DNA from: Yponomeuta sedellus
Taxonomy: Eukaryota; Arthropoda; Insecta; Lepidoptera; Yponomeutidae
Length of the DNA: 64,000 bases
NCBI GenBank assembly: GCA_934045075.1
Contig: OW203721.1
Coordinates: 2,164,497-2,228,496, forward strand
Direction: 5' to 3'
A program made the translations under genes and the position numbers. Every line of letters starts with the position of its first letter. The first letter of the stretch is position 1. Under the pieces are notes generated by a model. It had not been told where the DNA came from. It saw only the letters and a list, made by a program, of their open reading frames with translations, and made no database searches. Shown here piece by piece: positions 20,650 through 32,192 of the stretch.

Positions 20650-20960
20650 AGACACTCTTGCTCACGACCAGGTGGGATGACAATCTCCGAAAAACTGCAG
20701 GCAGATGCTGGATGCGGCAAGCTGAAAACCGGGCGCTATGGCACTCATTAGGGGAGGGCTATGTCCAGCAGTAGACTAATATTGTAACAGTTCAAACGGA
20801 TAAGTAGGTAAGATCTGACTATTTTACCTGTTTATCCGTTTTTATCCAGTTTTCTGTTTTATTGTACAATAAACAGTACAAATAAAGCAACATTTGAAAT
20901 CGGTCCAGTTGTATTATTTATAAAGGTTTTACAACACGACAATATAGCCTGAAGAAGAAG
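20650..20960 (+). mobile_element. RTE-like LINE 3' end (family C) split by a solo LTR
   Basis: The coding remnant reads W-D-D-N-L-R-K-T-A-G-R-C-W-M-R-Q-A (20670-20725) and ends in G-E-G-Y-V-Q-Q. The LINE tail is interrupted at 20783 and resumes at 20942 (ATATAGCCTGAAGAAG). Confidence 0.65.
20783..20941 (+). mobile_element. Solo LTR, internally deleted, with 4-bp target duplication
   Basis: TGTAACAG...ACGACA flanked by ATAT (20779-20782 and 20942-20945). Shares TTTTTATCCAGTTTTCTG with the LTRs at 17938 and 19422, in the opposite orientation. Confidence 0.7.
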
Positions 20961-20964
20961 AAGA

Positions 20965-21110
20965 ATCATCATCAGCCCACCGCTGCCCACTGCTGGCTAT
21001 ACGCCTTTTCCTCCAAATGCCATCTATCACGGTACATAGGCTGCTACTTATGTATGCGAAATCTGGGATTCCAATAATTTTAAACGCAATGTCTGACCTC
21101 CATGGTTTAT
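20965..21110 (-). mobile_element. RTE-like LINE fragment
   Basis: Inverted ATCATCATCAGCCCA..CTGCCCACTGCTGG text typical of the 3' ends of lepidopteran RTE LINEs. Diverged. Confidence 0.4.
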
Positions 21111-21205
21111 TCGTTCTTTTTTTAAATACTGGCCGCTAATATTTTTCTCTTATATACGTTAGTGTTTTGTTTTTGTTGGGTTTAAAATGTCATATCGCTG
21201 AAAAA

Positions 21206-22471
21206 ATGGAACTCACTCGTGAAAATATTCGTGCTATGATTTATTACGATTTTTGACGTGGTTTAACGCAACAACAGTGCGTAGATCAATAAACTTCGAC
21301 TTTTGGTGGTGAAGCTCCATCAAAAACGACTGTGTATCACTGGTTTAGTGAGTTTATTCGCGGGCGCAGTAAGCTCACGGACGAATTTAAAGAAGGTCGC
21401 CTGAAATCGGTGGTTGTGCCACAAAATATTGAAGCTGTGCGAAAACTAATAATGCAAGACCGCCATGTTACGTATCGCGAGATAGAGGCTATTCTGGGAA
21501 TATGTATGACGAGCATTTATAGCATATTACATGAACATTTGTCTTTAAAAAAAATTTAAAAACCTATTTAGAGGCTAAAAATTTCACCCATGCCGGGATT
21601 CGAACCCGCAACCTCTGGCTATCCGTACCAGATCCGTATCCGTATCCGTAGCCAGAGGTTGCGGGTTCGAATCCCGGCATGGGTGAAATTTTTAGCCTCT
21701 AAATAGGTTTTTAAATTTGTTCCTTAGCACGGGTTAGTGCATTAAAAATAAAAATAGTGTAAAAAAAATTTGTTCGCGTTGGCTCCCGCACAACTTAACT
21801 CAGGATCAAAAAGATGCTCGCGTCGAAAGGTGCAAGAAAACCATAAAAAAATTCAATGGAGGCGACTCAGAATCTGTTTTTAATATCTACACAGGTGACG
21901 AATCCTGGATCTACGCGTACGATCCCGAAACTAAACAACAATCAACAGTTTGGGTGTTTCAAAATGAGCCGAACCCTGCGAAAGTGGCTCGTGCAAAAAG
22001 CACTGTAAAGCAAATGGTGGCCTGCTTTTTTGGTATTAATGGCCATGTGGCTACAATACCTCTGGAGAATCGCAGAACGGTTAATTCGGAGTGGTACACG
22101 ACCATTTGTTTGCCGGAAGTAAGTTTTAAGTATTTGAAGAAATACGCCAAAACAACCAGCGACGCAGAATCATACTTCACCATGACAATGCCAGCTGTCA
22201 TACATCTCAGGAAACAACTACATTTTTGGATGGTCAAAAAATAGAATTGATGGGTCATCCACCGTACAGCCCTGAGTTGGCTCCCAATGATTTCTATTTA
22301 TTCCCAAATGTAAAGAATAAATTACGTGGTCAACGATTTTCGACCCGTGAAGATGCCGTAGATGCGTTCAAACAGCACGTTTTGGAGATACCTCAATCAG
22401 AGTGGAAAAAGTTTTTTATGCCACACCTGGCAAGTGTAGACATAAAAAGATGTACACAACACGGAAGATAA
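21206..22471 (+). pseudogene. Mariner transposase pseudogene, split by a SINE
   Basis: The start M-E-L-T-R-E-N-I-R-A-M at 21206 opens a mariner transposase. The helix-turn-helix region has two in-frame stops early on, then is open (VYHWFSEFIRGRS; DRHVTYREIE; SILHEHLSLKKI). The tRNA-SINE (21558-21759) interrupts the linker. Catalytic landmarks follow: TGDESWIYAYDPETKQQ (first Asp), a frameshifted segment where the second Asp of the H-D-N motif is out of frame, then HPPYSPELAPNDFYLFP (third Asp, D34D). The end is VLEIPQSEWKK. Family known: cut-and-paste transposase. This copy cannot make a working enzyme. Confidence 0.9.
21546..21771 (+). mobile_element. Fold-back tRNA-SINE A in mariner, 12-bp target duplication
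   Basis: TAAAAAAAATTT at 21546-21557 and 21760-21771 encloses opposed arms (minus-sense 21558-21631, plus-sense 21649-21759). The turn is a run of ATCCGT repeats at 21632-21648. Removing the insert and one repeat restores the mariner reading (KKI-CSRW), which proves the insertion's edges. Confidence 0.92.
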
Positions 22472-22579
22472 TAAAGAAAGCTGTCGATCGCATATTTACG
22501 TCCCTCGCTTGCAGCTCGGGCCGCAAACTTCTGCGATCTCGGCCTTTCTTTGTATTACCACCCTAGTTGTGTAATGTAC

Positions 22580-23330
22580 TATTATAACATATTTGCTCGT
22601 AAAGTGGTTGTAATTACACCAATTTCAATATCGTAATGTAGGTATCTCATTACGTACTTATGCGATAATGTAATGTAAAAGCAGTAAAAGGCACGTGTTT
22701 TTTTTTATAAAGTTTTAAGATACTCCGTCTAAAAATGAACGATACTTTTAAAAATCTTAGCAAAGAGGTTTTATGTCAAGAAAGTGGTCAATATTTTATG
22801 AATAAAATTAACTTTGGGAAATAAAATATAACAAATAAACATTTTTAAAAACCTATTTAGAGGCTAAAAATTTCACCCATGCCGGGATTCGAACCCGCAA
22901 CCTCTGGCTATCCGTACCATCGCTTATTTGTGGACAAGTAAAAATAAATCCGCGCGCTTTTTCTTTTCGATGTATTGTTTTTATTTTTTATTTTTGAAAA
23001 TGTTGTCAAGTAGTGATGATAACAAAGTCAGAGTTTTCTAATTTCCTCGTAAATATGTTATAAAACGTCGTATGACACACGTGCGCTTTGAAAATTACAG
23101 CCTCTGCTTCCTTATAGCCCTCGCAGATGGCTAGTAATATCGCCTCGGCTGTAATTTTCAACTTACCGCATTTATATCATAATGTACTATTACAAATTGG
23201 TTTCATCGAATGCAAAAGTGCATCCATCGATCATAGTGGAGAATACTTTGAAAAACAATAAAAGCATATTTAGCCATATACATTTGTTTATTTTTTCTAT
23301 TCCGCATACATAAGTAGCAGCTCGTACCTT
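22580..23330. other. Mostly unannotated; short SINE copy and a hairpin
   Basis: A truncated tRNA-SINE lies at 22844-22919. A 15-bp inverted repeat (TTGAAAATTACAGCC, 23088-23102 and 23147-23161) surrounds a GC-richer 44-base loop. No coding region recognised. Confidence 0.45.
22844..22919 (-). mobile_element. tRNA-SINE A truncated at the anticodon arm
   Basis: A minus-sense copy from the AAACCTATTTAG tail to CTATCCGTACCA, where similarity stops, at the same tRNA position where the fold-back copies turn. Confidence 0.7.
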
Positions 23331-23377
23331 GCCAGCCCACTGACCGTCGTTCTGGGCCTAGATTCTATTAATGCATT

Positions 23378-24082
23378 ACAGTACCAGGACAAAATTAAAA
23401 CTGAATTTATACGGAATTCACTCGTTTATTACATTTTTACAATTTTCCGGTTTACACTTTTTCAGGTGCCGCGGTCTTGAATGACTGAGGTGACAGGCGT
23501 CTTTTGAAAGCATTAACTGTTAGTTTACTACCCTCGCCAAAAAATTATAAAAGTTAATTATGAAGTTACGTTCCAAAATAGGCAAACCAATTATTTTATA
23601 TAAAGTCAACAATATTTATTGATTATTAGTAATTGAATTTAAAATTAAATTTATAAACCAAACATTTTACATGAACTAAAAATTATTGATTATTATTTGA
23701 AATTATAATTAACTCTACAGTCACACTTCTAGCAAGGGGGTCTCATGCACTTAAGCACTGGTTCCCATGCTGCCGGTATGTTGCAACCACGGTCTCTATT
23801 TAAATTTGGATGCCAGCGCATCTCTATTGCCTCGCGTATCATTCTCGGGAAGAAACGGTCTTCTCGGGCTAGTACTTTAACTTTATCGAAATGTATAAAG
23901 TGGTTGGTACCGCTAAGTGTACGTTCGCTGACTGCAGACCTACCAGAGCGCTTATGTTTCACGCAAAAGTGTCCAAACGTCGGAAAATTGTAAAATTGTA
24001 ATAAACGTGTGAAATCCGTATAAAAACCGTTTTAATAATGTCTAGCGCTCGTGTTAACCTTAGAAAATACAGTACCAGGACA
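23378..24082 (-). mobile_element. Penelope-like retroelement insertion, 5'-truncated
   Basis: The 14-bp repeat ACAGTACCAGGACA (23378-23391 and 24069-24082) bounds the insert. A roughly 50-bp segment occurs inverted at both ends (23409-23458 and 23981-24030; core GGAAAATTGTAAAA). On the minus strand (about 23962-23729) it encodes the C-terminal GIY-YIG-side signature of Penelope elements: NHFIHFDKVKVLARE, FFPRMIREAIEM, HPNLNRD and AAWEPVLK. The RT domain is missing. It split an older repeat that is intact near 16225-16440. Confidence 0.75.
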
Positions 24083-24350
24083 GTTAAGTAGACGGGTCAC
24101 ATGACCAGTTTTTCATACCATTGGCGCCTAGAAAGTGACCACACTTTCTAAGCGCGAGCGGACTAAGACTTAAGGCAGCAATGAACTGAAATCGCCAAGG
24201 TCATGCAAATGTCATTTTACTACAAGGCATTAACAGATTCTAAAGCTTGCTCTCGGCCGCCACACTGTTGTCTTGGCCCTTGGCCTACTGACCTGTCGCT
24301 GGTTAAAAAAAATCCTTATCACCTTACCACCAGGAAAAGGCGGAAAAGGG

Positions 24351-24685
24351 CACGGGTCTCTTCCTGCATCGCAGGAAGCTAGGTTAGGCCATACTCCACC
24401 ACGGGGGCCAATTCCGGGTTGGTGGAGCATTGTAAGACAGTGGCGGGCCTTACTGTCAGAAGTTATCAAGCCGCCCATAAGGCCTCTGACATGGCTTAAC
24501 GACTATCATTGTATGACAGCCGGCACCAACGGCTTAGCGTGCCTTGCGAAGCACGGAAGCGCTCGGAAAAATGCCACTAGCGGTAGTCACGGGACGTTCA
24601 CCCATCCTGTACCTAACCGCACCTGTTGTTGCTTAACCAAGTGATTGATCCCAATCACTCGGTTCGCCTAGGCCACGAGCGCTTC
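24351..24685 (-). mobile_element. 5S rRNA-derived SINE
   Basis: Near full-length minus-sense copy, close to the consensus (e.g. CTAGCGGTAGTCACGGGACG). Confidence 0.8.
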
Positions 24686-25599
24686 GAAAAATTGGTGTAG
24701 GCTAATAAAGACGATCCGCGGAAAGATATTAAGACGACTGGCGTATGCATAAAACACAGTCCCGTGTGTCCCCACCCCCCCAGTCTGCCGGTTCACCAAC
24801 TTAATCCTGTAAATAAAATATTAAGGCAAAATCACTGGCGGAGAGAAAGCGAGAATTTCTGCTAACTTTCCCCGATAGAGTGCAGAGATGAATTTTAGCT
24901 TGATTTTAGCCAGACTTTATTAAGCGCTCGCTCTTAGGAGAACCTGAGGCAAAGTTTGAACAGTAACCGGTGTTATTTATAAAAAAAAACATACCTGCAT
25001 TACGTTACATAAATTACGTCTGTGTAGAAGCTAACAGAGAAACATTACATACTTGTTTCTTTATTTTTTTTATCAATTAACAGAGATTTCACGAAAGTCG
25101 AAATAGTTTCGTGATAGTCGTCTCTCACAGACGATAATCAAAACATGTTATAAGTAGTATTCACATGTTGATATAACTGTAGATATATTTATCTATAAAA
25201 TATATATAGGTTAGTAAATTTTATATTGTCTAATATTGCACTACCTGCTAATCTTGGCTCCAAAACTGAGGTTAGCTGGTAGATAATGCCAAGTAGCAAT
25301 AAGCTCGCATATGTGCAAAATTTTTATGCAATAAAGATTTTTTAATAATAATAATATATTAAAAGCTAACAGACGTTATAAGTTATAAAAAATAATCTGA
25401 CGGCACCTCGCATACACACAATTTTTGCCCTTTACTATACTGGTTGGTCCAAATGTTCGTCAACGAATGCCTCGAACTAAGTATAGGTATTTCCTGCCGT
25501 TTGTTTTGTCGAAGCAGAACATGGTTTGACGTGAAAGAGACGACGCCTGTTGTATTGTATTGCTATTGTCTAATTATTTGTCTAATGAGGGATTTTCTT
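24686..25599. other. No feature recognised
   Basis: AT-rich without conserved coding blocks. A 68-codon frame at 25444 leads into the LINE fragment at 25600. Confidence 0.35.
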
Positions 25600-25910
25600 T
25601 TTACAGGTTTTAAATACTTCCGTTCGGTTCCTCAGGAACCGTGGCTTTGACTACCGCTCAGGGGGAATTTTTCATGCAAAGGATATCACTCGCTGCACAG
25701 CGCGGTAATGCTGCCAGTGTCATGGGTACCTTTGGGTCGGACATGTTTTGGGGCGGTTTATTTAATAGACTTTTTTCTAAATATAAATTTTGTACTATTA
25801 TGTTTCTCTGACTTTGTGAACGAAATTTTTGTAAATGTTTTTTTGTATTATTGTTTATGTTATTTTGTATGCATGTAATAAATTATGTATATACTTAAAT
25901 TTGAAAAAAA
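25600..25910 (+). mobile_element. LINE 3' end with coding remnant and A-tail
   Basis: The frame reads Q-R-I-S-L-A-A-Q-R-G-N-A-A-S-V-M-G-T, which I associate with the C-termini of some lepidopteran non-LTR elements. AATAAA (25878) and a run of A at 25905 follow. Clade uncertain. Confidence 0.45.
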
Positions 25911-26243
25911 AAACTTCCCTTGTCGCTGGATAGATGGCGCTGAACTTGGTAAGTTACTGTGAGGTACGGAAAACCACATATTTTTTTATTATTTCTCTTG
26001 GATTTTTGAGATCATAAAACGAAACTTACATCACGATGATGAAATAAAATTAGAAGGAAAAGAAAACCAAATGTCAATATTTTGTCGATCAATGTTTATT
26101 AATCGTCTTAAATCGTAAGACACGGCTAGTAACGTAGACAGTTCAGCGCCATCTACACCCTTCTTGAGAACTACTTTATTAATAATAAAAAAAAATCCTC
26201 CCAACATTGAGCTGCCCATCCTCTCTGCTATAACTTTCAGGAT

Positions 26244-26390
26244 AAGATAAGTTAAGAATATTCTTTATTGTACACCAGGAAAAAACAAACAAAACAAAAT
26301 TACAAAGATACAGTACAATTGGCGGCCTTATTGCTTAGAGCAATTTCTTCCAGGCAACCCACGATGGAGAGTTGCTAAAGGAAAACTGAG
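26244..26390 (-). mobile_element. Jockey-like LINE 3' fragment (family E)
   Basis: Starts ATAAGTTAAGAATATTCTTT and includes GTACAATTGGCGGCCTTATT, matching 11229-11545 and 39036-39322. Confidence 0.55.
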
Positions 26391-26462
26391 ACAACAGGAT
26401 ACTGTTGGAGCTGGCTCCCATTCATAGCGACGATGCGCATCTGATACGGAGGATCGTGTGTC

Positions 26463-26702
26463 GATCCGTGCTTGGCAAGGCACGTTAAGCCGTTGGTGCC
26501 GGCTGTCATGTAGTGGCAGTCGTTAAGCCATGTCAGAGGCCTTATAACGGCTTGATAACTTGATACTAATAGTAAGGCCCGCCACAGTCTTACAATCCTC
26601 CCTCAACCCAGACTTAGCCCCCGTGATGGAGCATGACATGACCTTGCTGCGATGCAGAAAAAGACCCGTGCCTCAGCAGTAGGGACATACAAGGGTTGAT
26701 AT
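26463..26702 (+). mobile_element. 5S-SINE, 5'-truncated
   Basis: Plus-sense copy starting at the GCAAGGCACGTTAAGCCG region and reaching the 3' end ACATACAAGGGTTGAT. The 5S part itself is missing. Confidence 0.7.
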
Positions 26703-27054
26703 CGTGTGGAAATCACCAGCATGTGCGGGATATGATAAAGGAGATCAATATGTCTAGCAGCAGCTTTCATAGTAAACTATTTCACAGGTTTCTGAAAACC
26801 AACCAACGAGATTTTCGTTGGTGTCCAATAACTGCTCAGAAAGTGATAATTTTTCAATCTTTCGTGTATTTCTTCTGAAAAAAGCAAAAACCAATTATTT
26901 TTTTAAATAAGCCGCCAAAACGCTCTTGAACAATATGGCATCGCACAGAAATGAGTGACGTCACTGGTCAGTAAACAAACAGACGTCTAGTCAACTCGGT
27001 ACTCGGATCGCAGTACTTACCTACTGAGGTGTGAAATCACGGTACATTGTTTAT

Positions 27055-27430
27055 ATTATTTTTAATGCACTTACCCGTGCTAAGCAGATTTTTAAAAATC
27101 TATTTAGAGGCTAAAAATTCCACCCCAGCCGGGATTCGAACCCGCGACCTCTGGCTATCCATGCCAGCGCTCTTTCCAACTGAGCTAATGGGCAACTCAC
27201 CGGCATCAGTGAAATTTCGAACCTCTTTACACTATTCTCTGTATTACGTACAGGCAGCGACATCTAGCTGAAGTAACTTGCATCACTTGCAGCCACGAGT
27301 ACCTACTTTGCAGTTAGGTTTTTACATCGGATTGATATCGCTGTACTCACATGATTATATTATTTTTAATGCACTAACCCGTGCTAAGGACAATTTTATA
27401 AACCTATTTAGAGGCTAAAACTTCCACCAT
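27055..27430 (-). mobile_element. tRNA-SINE A, more than one unit
   Basis: Minus-sense. The SINE 3' end (TTTTTAATGCACTTACCCG) and the TTAGAGGCTAAA tail each occur twice, at both edges, so the insert is a permuted tandem of slightly over one unit. Confidence 0.7.
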
Positions 27431-27596
27431 GGTATATTCTACCAATCCTGGCCGTTTCCTTGGTAAGCTGGGTTACGTTTGTGCTTAAGTTTCAGCCATT
27501 TATATTACCAAGCCGCAGCGGGTCCTCGTGGCGATTACGAATAACACACTCTCTCTCTGAGAGAATGTAGGTGCCCTACAGTGGAACGTATATCGA

Positions 27597-27946
27597 CATC
27601 AACCCTTGTATGTCCCTACTGCTGGGGCATGGGTCTCTTTCTGCATCGCAGGAAGGTTAGGCCGTACTCCTCCACGGGGACCAAGTCCGGGTTGGTGGAG
27701 GATTGTAAGACAGTGGCGGGCCTTACTGTCAGAAGTTATCAAGCCGCCCAATAAGGCCTGTGGCATAGCTTAACGACTGCCGTTACATGACAGCCGGCAC
27801 CAATGGCTTAACGTGCCTTGCGAAGCACGGAAGCGCTCGGAAAAATGCTACTAACGGTAGTCACGGGACGGTCACCCATCCTGCACCTGACCGCGCCTGT
27901 TGTTGCTTAACCCAAGTAATCGATGCCAATCTAGGCCACGAAAACG
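27597..27946 (-). mobile_element. 5S rRNA-derived SINE
   Basis: Minus-sense near full-length copy; the 5' head is partly lost at 27930-27946. Confidence 0.75.
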
Positions 27947-28049
27947 TCGTAGCACTTCGGAAAGTATATACCTAGGCACTTATTTAGCCATGTATTTATA
28001 TAGGTACCTCTGAAATTATCATTTTCTATGTTTTTTGTACATCTACTTC

Positions 28050-28215
28050 CTTCTCTAATGTATTATAGTCCAGTTCATCCAAAGGTTGTCTGGAAGAGAT
28101 CACATTTAGTGATAAGGCCGCCGTATGTACTCTTAGGTTAAGAGATATCTGTGTAATTTCCATTAATTTTATGTACAATAAAGTCTTCTCTAGTATCTAT
28201 CTATATATCTATATA
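28050..28215 (+). mobile_element. Jockey-like LINE 3' end (family E) with CTAT tail
   Basis: Plus-sense: GTTGTCTGGAAGAGATCAC, GATAAGGCCGCC, then GTACAATAAAG and a CTATCTAT simple repeat. It is the inverse of 26244-26390 in content. Confidence 0.6.
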
Positions 28216-28219
28216 TCCA

Positions 28220-28725
28220 TCCATCTATCGGAAGGCTGCATAATTTATACACAAGAACCTCGCACACCGAAGCGAGAATCGCTACTAAACCAAATCAGTG
28301 ACTTTGCATGCCGTTTAGGGATATTAAAATTCAAGTATCATTCACCTTGTTAAGGGGAATACACGATAAACGCGAGATTAACTGAATCGGCCTCGCCGTA
28401 GTTAATTTGACTCGCGAATACAAAGGACCTATCAATTATTTAGCGGGAAGAAGAACGATGGCTTCCGGGAGAGAGCTAGGCGATTTGTTTTGTTTTCTTT
28501 TTTTTAAAAGGAGGCCACCAAAAGAGGATATTATGATACTGGCAAGGAATCGCTGCATGTACCGGAAAGCCATCGGCACGTGTGGAGTCAGGAATTTCCA
28601 CTGGATTGATGGCCACCTTTCCGTATTTTAACCCGCTGAATGCTACATATTAGATAGATAGAGAACACTTTATTTCACAGCCAGAAAAAAGAATACAACT
28701 ATGATTTCTTAAGTATAAGTAAGAT
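28220..28725. other. No feature recognised
   Basis: A 74-codon frame at 28407 resembles nothing known. A short inverted LINE end (AGAACACTTTATTTCACAG) lies near 28665. Confidence 0.3.
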
Positions 28726-28729
28726 CTTA

Positions 28730-29440
28730 TGTTAAGACATAGGTTGCCTGAAACGCGGTTCAAAAGATGTATAAAGACCTCAGTGCCAAAAGGGTTACTG
28801 GAACATAAAGGATTATTTAGATGACAATGATGTCTGGAATTAAAGCCAGTACAATGTATGCTTTCTGTGTTTTATAATAATTTGGTAAACTCTTTATAAG
28901 CTTTAAGCTTATAAGCTAGGCAGTAGAGATTCGTTAAGAGATTTCTTTAAAGAAACTAAAATCCTTACAGTTGCCAGCCATTTTATCTATGAAAACATAA
29001 TGTACGTCAGGAAAAATATCAGTAACTTTTAAACTTTGGGTAGCCAACACAATGTAAATAATGGAAGTAAACATAAACTTTTGTCCCCACTATTTAGGCT
29101 GGCAAATGTTAATACATTCTTCATGGGGCATAGTTTGCGCGGTTCAAAAAATGTGTAAAGTACACTTATGTGCCAAAAGGGCTACTATAATATTAAGGAT
29201 TATTTAGATGACAATGATGTATGGAATTAAAGCCAGTACAATGTTTGTGTTTTATGTTTAAAAATAATTTTGTTGACCATCTTAACATAGGTACTTTGAA
29301 AAGACTAAGTTTGTAGGTTTTTTGTCCAGTTTTCTTCAAAAATATTCTCAAGTTAGAAATGAACAGCTAGTTTGACTTGTACCGTTCATTAAGCCACAGT
29401 TTCTGTGCTATTTTGAATTAAAACATTTTCATTTCATTAC
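28730..29440 (+). mobile_element. Two 3' fragments of the LINE at 41016-44600
   Basis: The C-terminal coding text (GGATTATTTAGATGACAATG, matching K-D-Y-L-D-D-N) occurs at about 28810 and again near 29200. The second copy starts near 28915 and runs to the LINE 3' end GTTCATTAAGCCACAG...TTTCATTTC at 29440. Frames are broken. Confidence 0.75.
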
Positions 29441-29663
29441 GCAAAATTAAAGACATCTCACCTCCGAGGCCGATACTTTGCAGCCATAGAGATGTCACAG
29501 ATTCATTCAGATACTCTACGCCTTCGAGACTACTGAACAAAAATGCCGAACAAAAACAGACTACTGAAACAAAGAGAGTTTGAGGTGACTTAATCTCCAT
29601 GTGCCCATCGCGAATGCCGCAACAATTTTAAACGCTGAAACATTTGAACACGCCTATTTAAAC

Positions 29664-29888
29664 AGTGATTGTAATCAATCACTTGAGTTAAGTAACAACA
29701 GGCATGGTCAGGTGCAGGATGGATGACCGTCCCGTGACTACCAGTGTCATTTTTTCCGACCGCTTCCGTGCTTCGAAAGGCACGTTAAGCCAAAAGTGCC
29801 GGCTGTCATGTAATGGCAGTCGCTAAGGCATTTCAGAGGCCTTTTGGGCGACTTGATAAATTCTGACAGTAAGTCGCGCCACTGTCAC
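29664..29888 (+). mobile_element. 5S-SINE, subfamily ending CACTGTCACGCTC
   Basis: Plus-sense copy with the 5S core (GCAGGATGGATGACCGTCC). It ends in CACTGTCACGCTCTTTTCT instead of the usual 3' half; the copy at 31940-32192 ends the same way. Confidence 0.7.
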
Positions 29889-30318
29889 GCTCTTTTCTAA
29901 AATATACATTGACATTGAAGAAACAGAAAGTTCAGAAACAAAACAGAAACAGAAATCTCCGAGCAACCGAGCGGTAATAAGCACACTCACTTTTTGCGTA
30001 CAAAGTGCCCTTTAGTAATTACGACCTCGCGTAGCGTCGACGAAAATAGGCTTGAAAAGGATGCGCTGTTTAGCATAGATTTACATGGCAGTGTCGAGTA
30101 ATTATGCTCGCCCTTTGAGCCGCGTTCTAGCTGCAAAACTTATGTAAAACAGCCTGAAAATGCCGAGCCAACCGTGTGTCGTCTGCACGGCTCGGTTGGT
30201 TATACTGGTACATAGTTGGATATACAACTATACAGGCCGTCCCACGGCTATGCCACATGGAAGGAAAGTACCCCGAATATTGGAGATAAAATATTATACT
30301 AAAAGAAGACATTAGTCC

Positions 30319-30662
30319 GATATCAACCCTCCACTGCTGGGGTACGGGTCTCTTCCTGCGTGGCAGGAAGGTTAGGACATATTCCACCACGGGGGCCAAG
30401 TTCGTATTGATGGAGGATTGTTAAAAAGTGGCGGGCCTTACTGTCAGAAGTTATCAAGCAGCCCATCAGACCTCTGACATGGTTTAACGACTGCCGTTAC
30501 ATGACAGCCGGCACTAAAGGCTTAGTGAGCGGAAGCTCTCGGAAAAATGACACTAACTGTAGTCACGGGACGGTCAACCATCTTGCACCTGACCGCGCCT
30601 GTTGTTGCTTAGCGCAAGTGATTATGTCCAATCACTCGGTTCGACAAGGCCACGAGCGCCTC
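30319..30662 (-). mobile_element. 5S rRNA-derived SINE
   Basis: Minus-sense near full-length copy, moderately diverged. Confidence 0.75.
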
Positions 30663-31391
30663 CTTTAATTAAAAAAACAATATAAACTGCAGTCATGGAT
30701 AATAAACAATTTCATGGTTCAGCCGGGGATTGAACCCGCTACACGAGAAGAAGAATTACCCTGTAGCTTTATCAAGCTAATCGAAAGGCTTCAGGATTCT
30801 TTTGTAAGGATGATTTTTTGCTCTAATAACTTAGTTTCAGAACTAAAAGAACAACCAAAAGTTTTAACGTTTGATACGAACCTATATTTTATGTAATTAT
30901 TTATTTAATGACTGGGAAATCTACTGCAAAATTTGTTACAAAAAAACTTAACATTTACGATAAATAATATGGCAGTGATGATGGTTTAATGATTTGTTCA
31001 TTTAACATTTTGTTCTTCATCATCATCATTTGCCATTATCATTTAATTTTTAAATCACTTATTTCTGAATCAGTATCGACTTGGGAAGAAACGCATCATT
31101 TCCTGATTATAATTAAAGGTTAGCCGTGGGACGTCCTGTATATACTTACTTGGTGTGTTTGGGAAACTCGTTTAGTCGAAGGGAAAAAAACTCCTTTGAA
31201 AAATATGATAAAGAAGAACATATTAATCACGATTACTTAAATATCAATAATTAATTAAAGAATCGGTGATAAGCTACTGCTTTTTTGCTGACCAAGGTAG
31301 TAGTTAGTACCATTGCTTGTGCAGGGGCAAATTCCACCAAAAAGTCACATCACGAGAGTAATTCGAATGATCTAACCTCCTAATCCGATTA
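30663..31391. other. Unannotated
   Basis: A tRNA-like B-box fragment (GCCGGGGATTGAACCC) is near 30722 and an inverted edge (TGGGACGTCCTGTATATAC) near 31127. The latter resembles the terminal repeat of the element at 61939. Nothing else recognised. Confidence 0.35.
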
Positions 31392-31579
31392 TCTTCTTAT
31401 AATATAAAAATGAATCGCCGAATGTGTTGGTAAGCGCAAATCTCGAGAGCAGCTGAACCGATTTCGCTATTCTTTTTTTAGAATATTCCTTGAAGTACGA
31501 AGATGGTTCTTACGGAGAGAAAATTTTAAAAATTAATGAATTGACTTTTAGGCGGTACGAAGTTCGCTGGGTCAGCTAG
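31392..31579 (+). mobile_element. Short Helitron-like element
   Basis: TC start, AATGAATCGCCGAATG core and CGCTGGGTCAGCTAG end. Same family as 2089, 38515 and 38706. Confidence 0.6.
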
Positions 31580-31939
31580 TACTCAATACAATTGTTTCAC
31601 TCCAATATACTAAAGCGAAGTTGAGACGACGAATAGTTCTAATTTTCACCACGCTCACGTGGTGCCAGTTGAAAAAGCCGACAAATTATTAATCTGTGCT
31701 CCCATTTTCGTATTTATAAACGTCAAAGTTGTTACGACGCGATTGTTCGAGTGATAAAGTTTGATTTATTTACCGGTAGGCACGTAGGTAGGTAGGAACT
31801 GTTTTCTCGCAATTAGGTATTATGAAAAATGTCTCATATTTGTCTACTTGTTTGTAAACATCAACTTACCGCACCATTATCGTAGGGCCGGTTCCTGAAT
31901 TGAGAATTTCTCTAAGTAAATACTTTGTACGTGGCCTAG

Positions 31940-32192
31940 TGAAGCCTCGTGGCCTAGTCGAACTGATGATTGGAATCAATCACTTGAGTTAAGCGACAAC
32001 AAGCGCGGTGAGGTGCAGGATGGGTGACCGTCCCGTGACTACCGCTAGTGGTATTTTTCCGATCGCTTCCGTGCTTCACAAGGCACGTTAAGTAGTTGGT
32101 GCCGGCTCGGGTAATGGCTGTCGTTAAGCCATATCAGAGGCCTTATGGGCGGCTTTAGACTTCTGATCATAAGGCTCGCCACTGTCACGCTC
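31940..32192 (+). mobile_element. 5S-SINE, subfamily ending CACTGTCACGCTC
   Basis: Plus-sense, with the 5' head CTCGTGGCCTAGTCGAAC and the 5S core TGCAGGATGGGTGACCGTCC. Confidence 0.75.
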
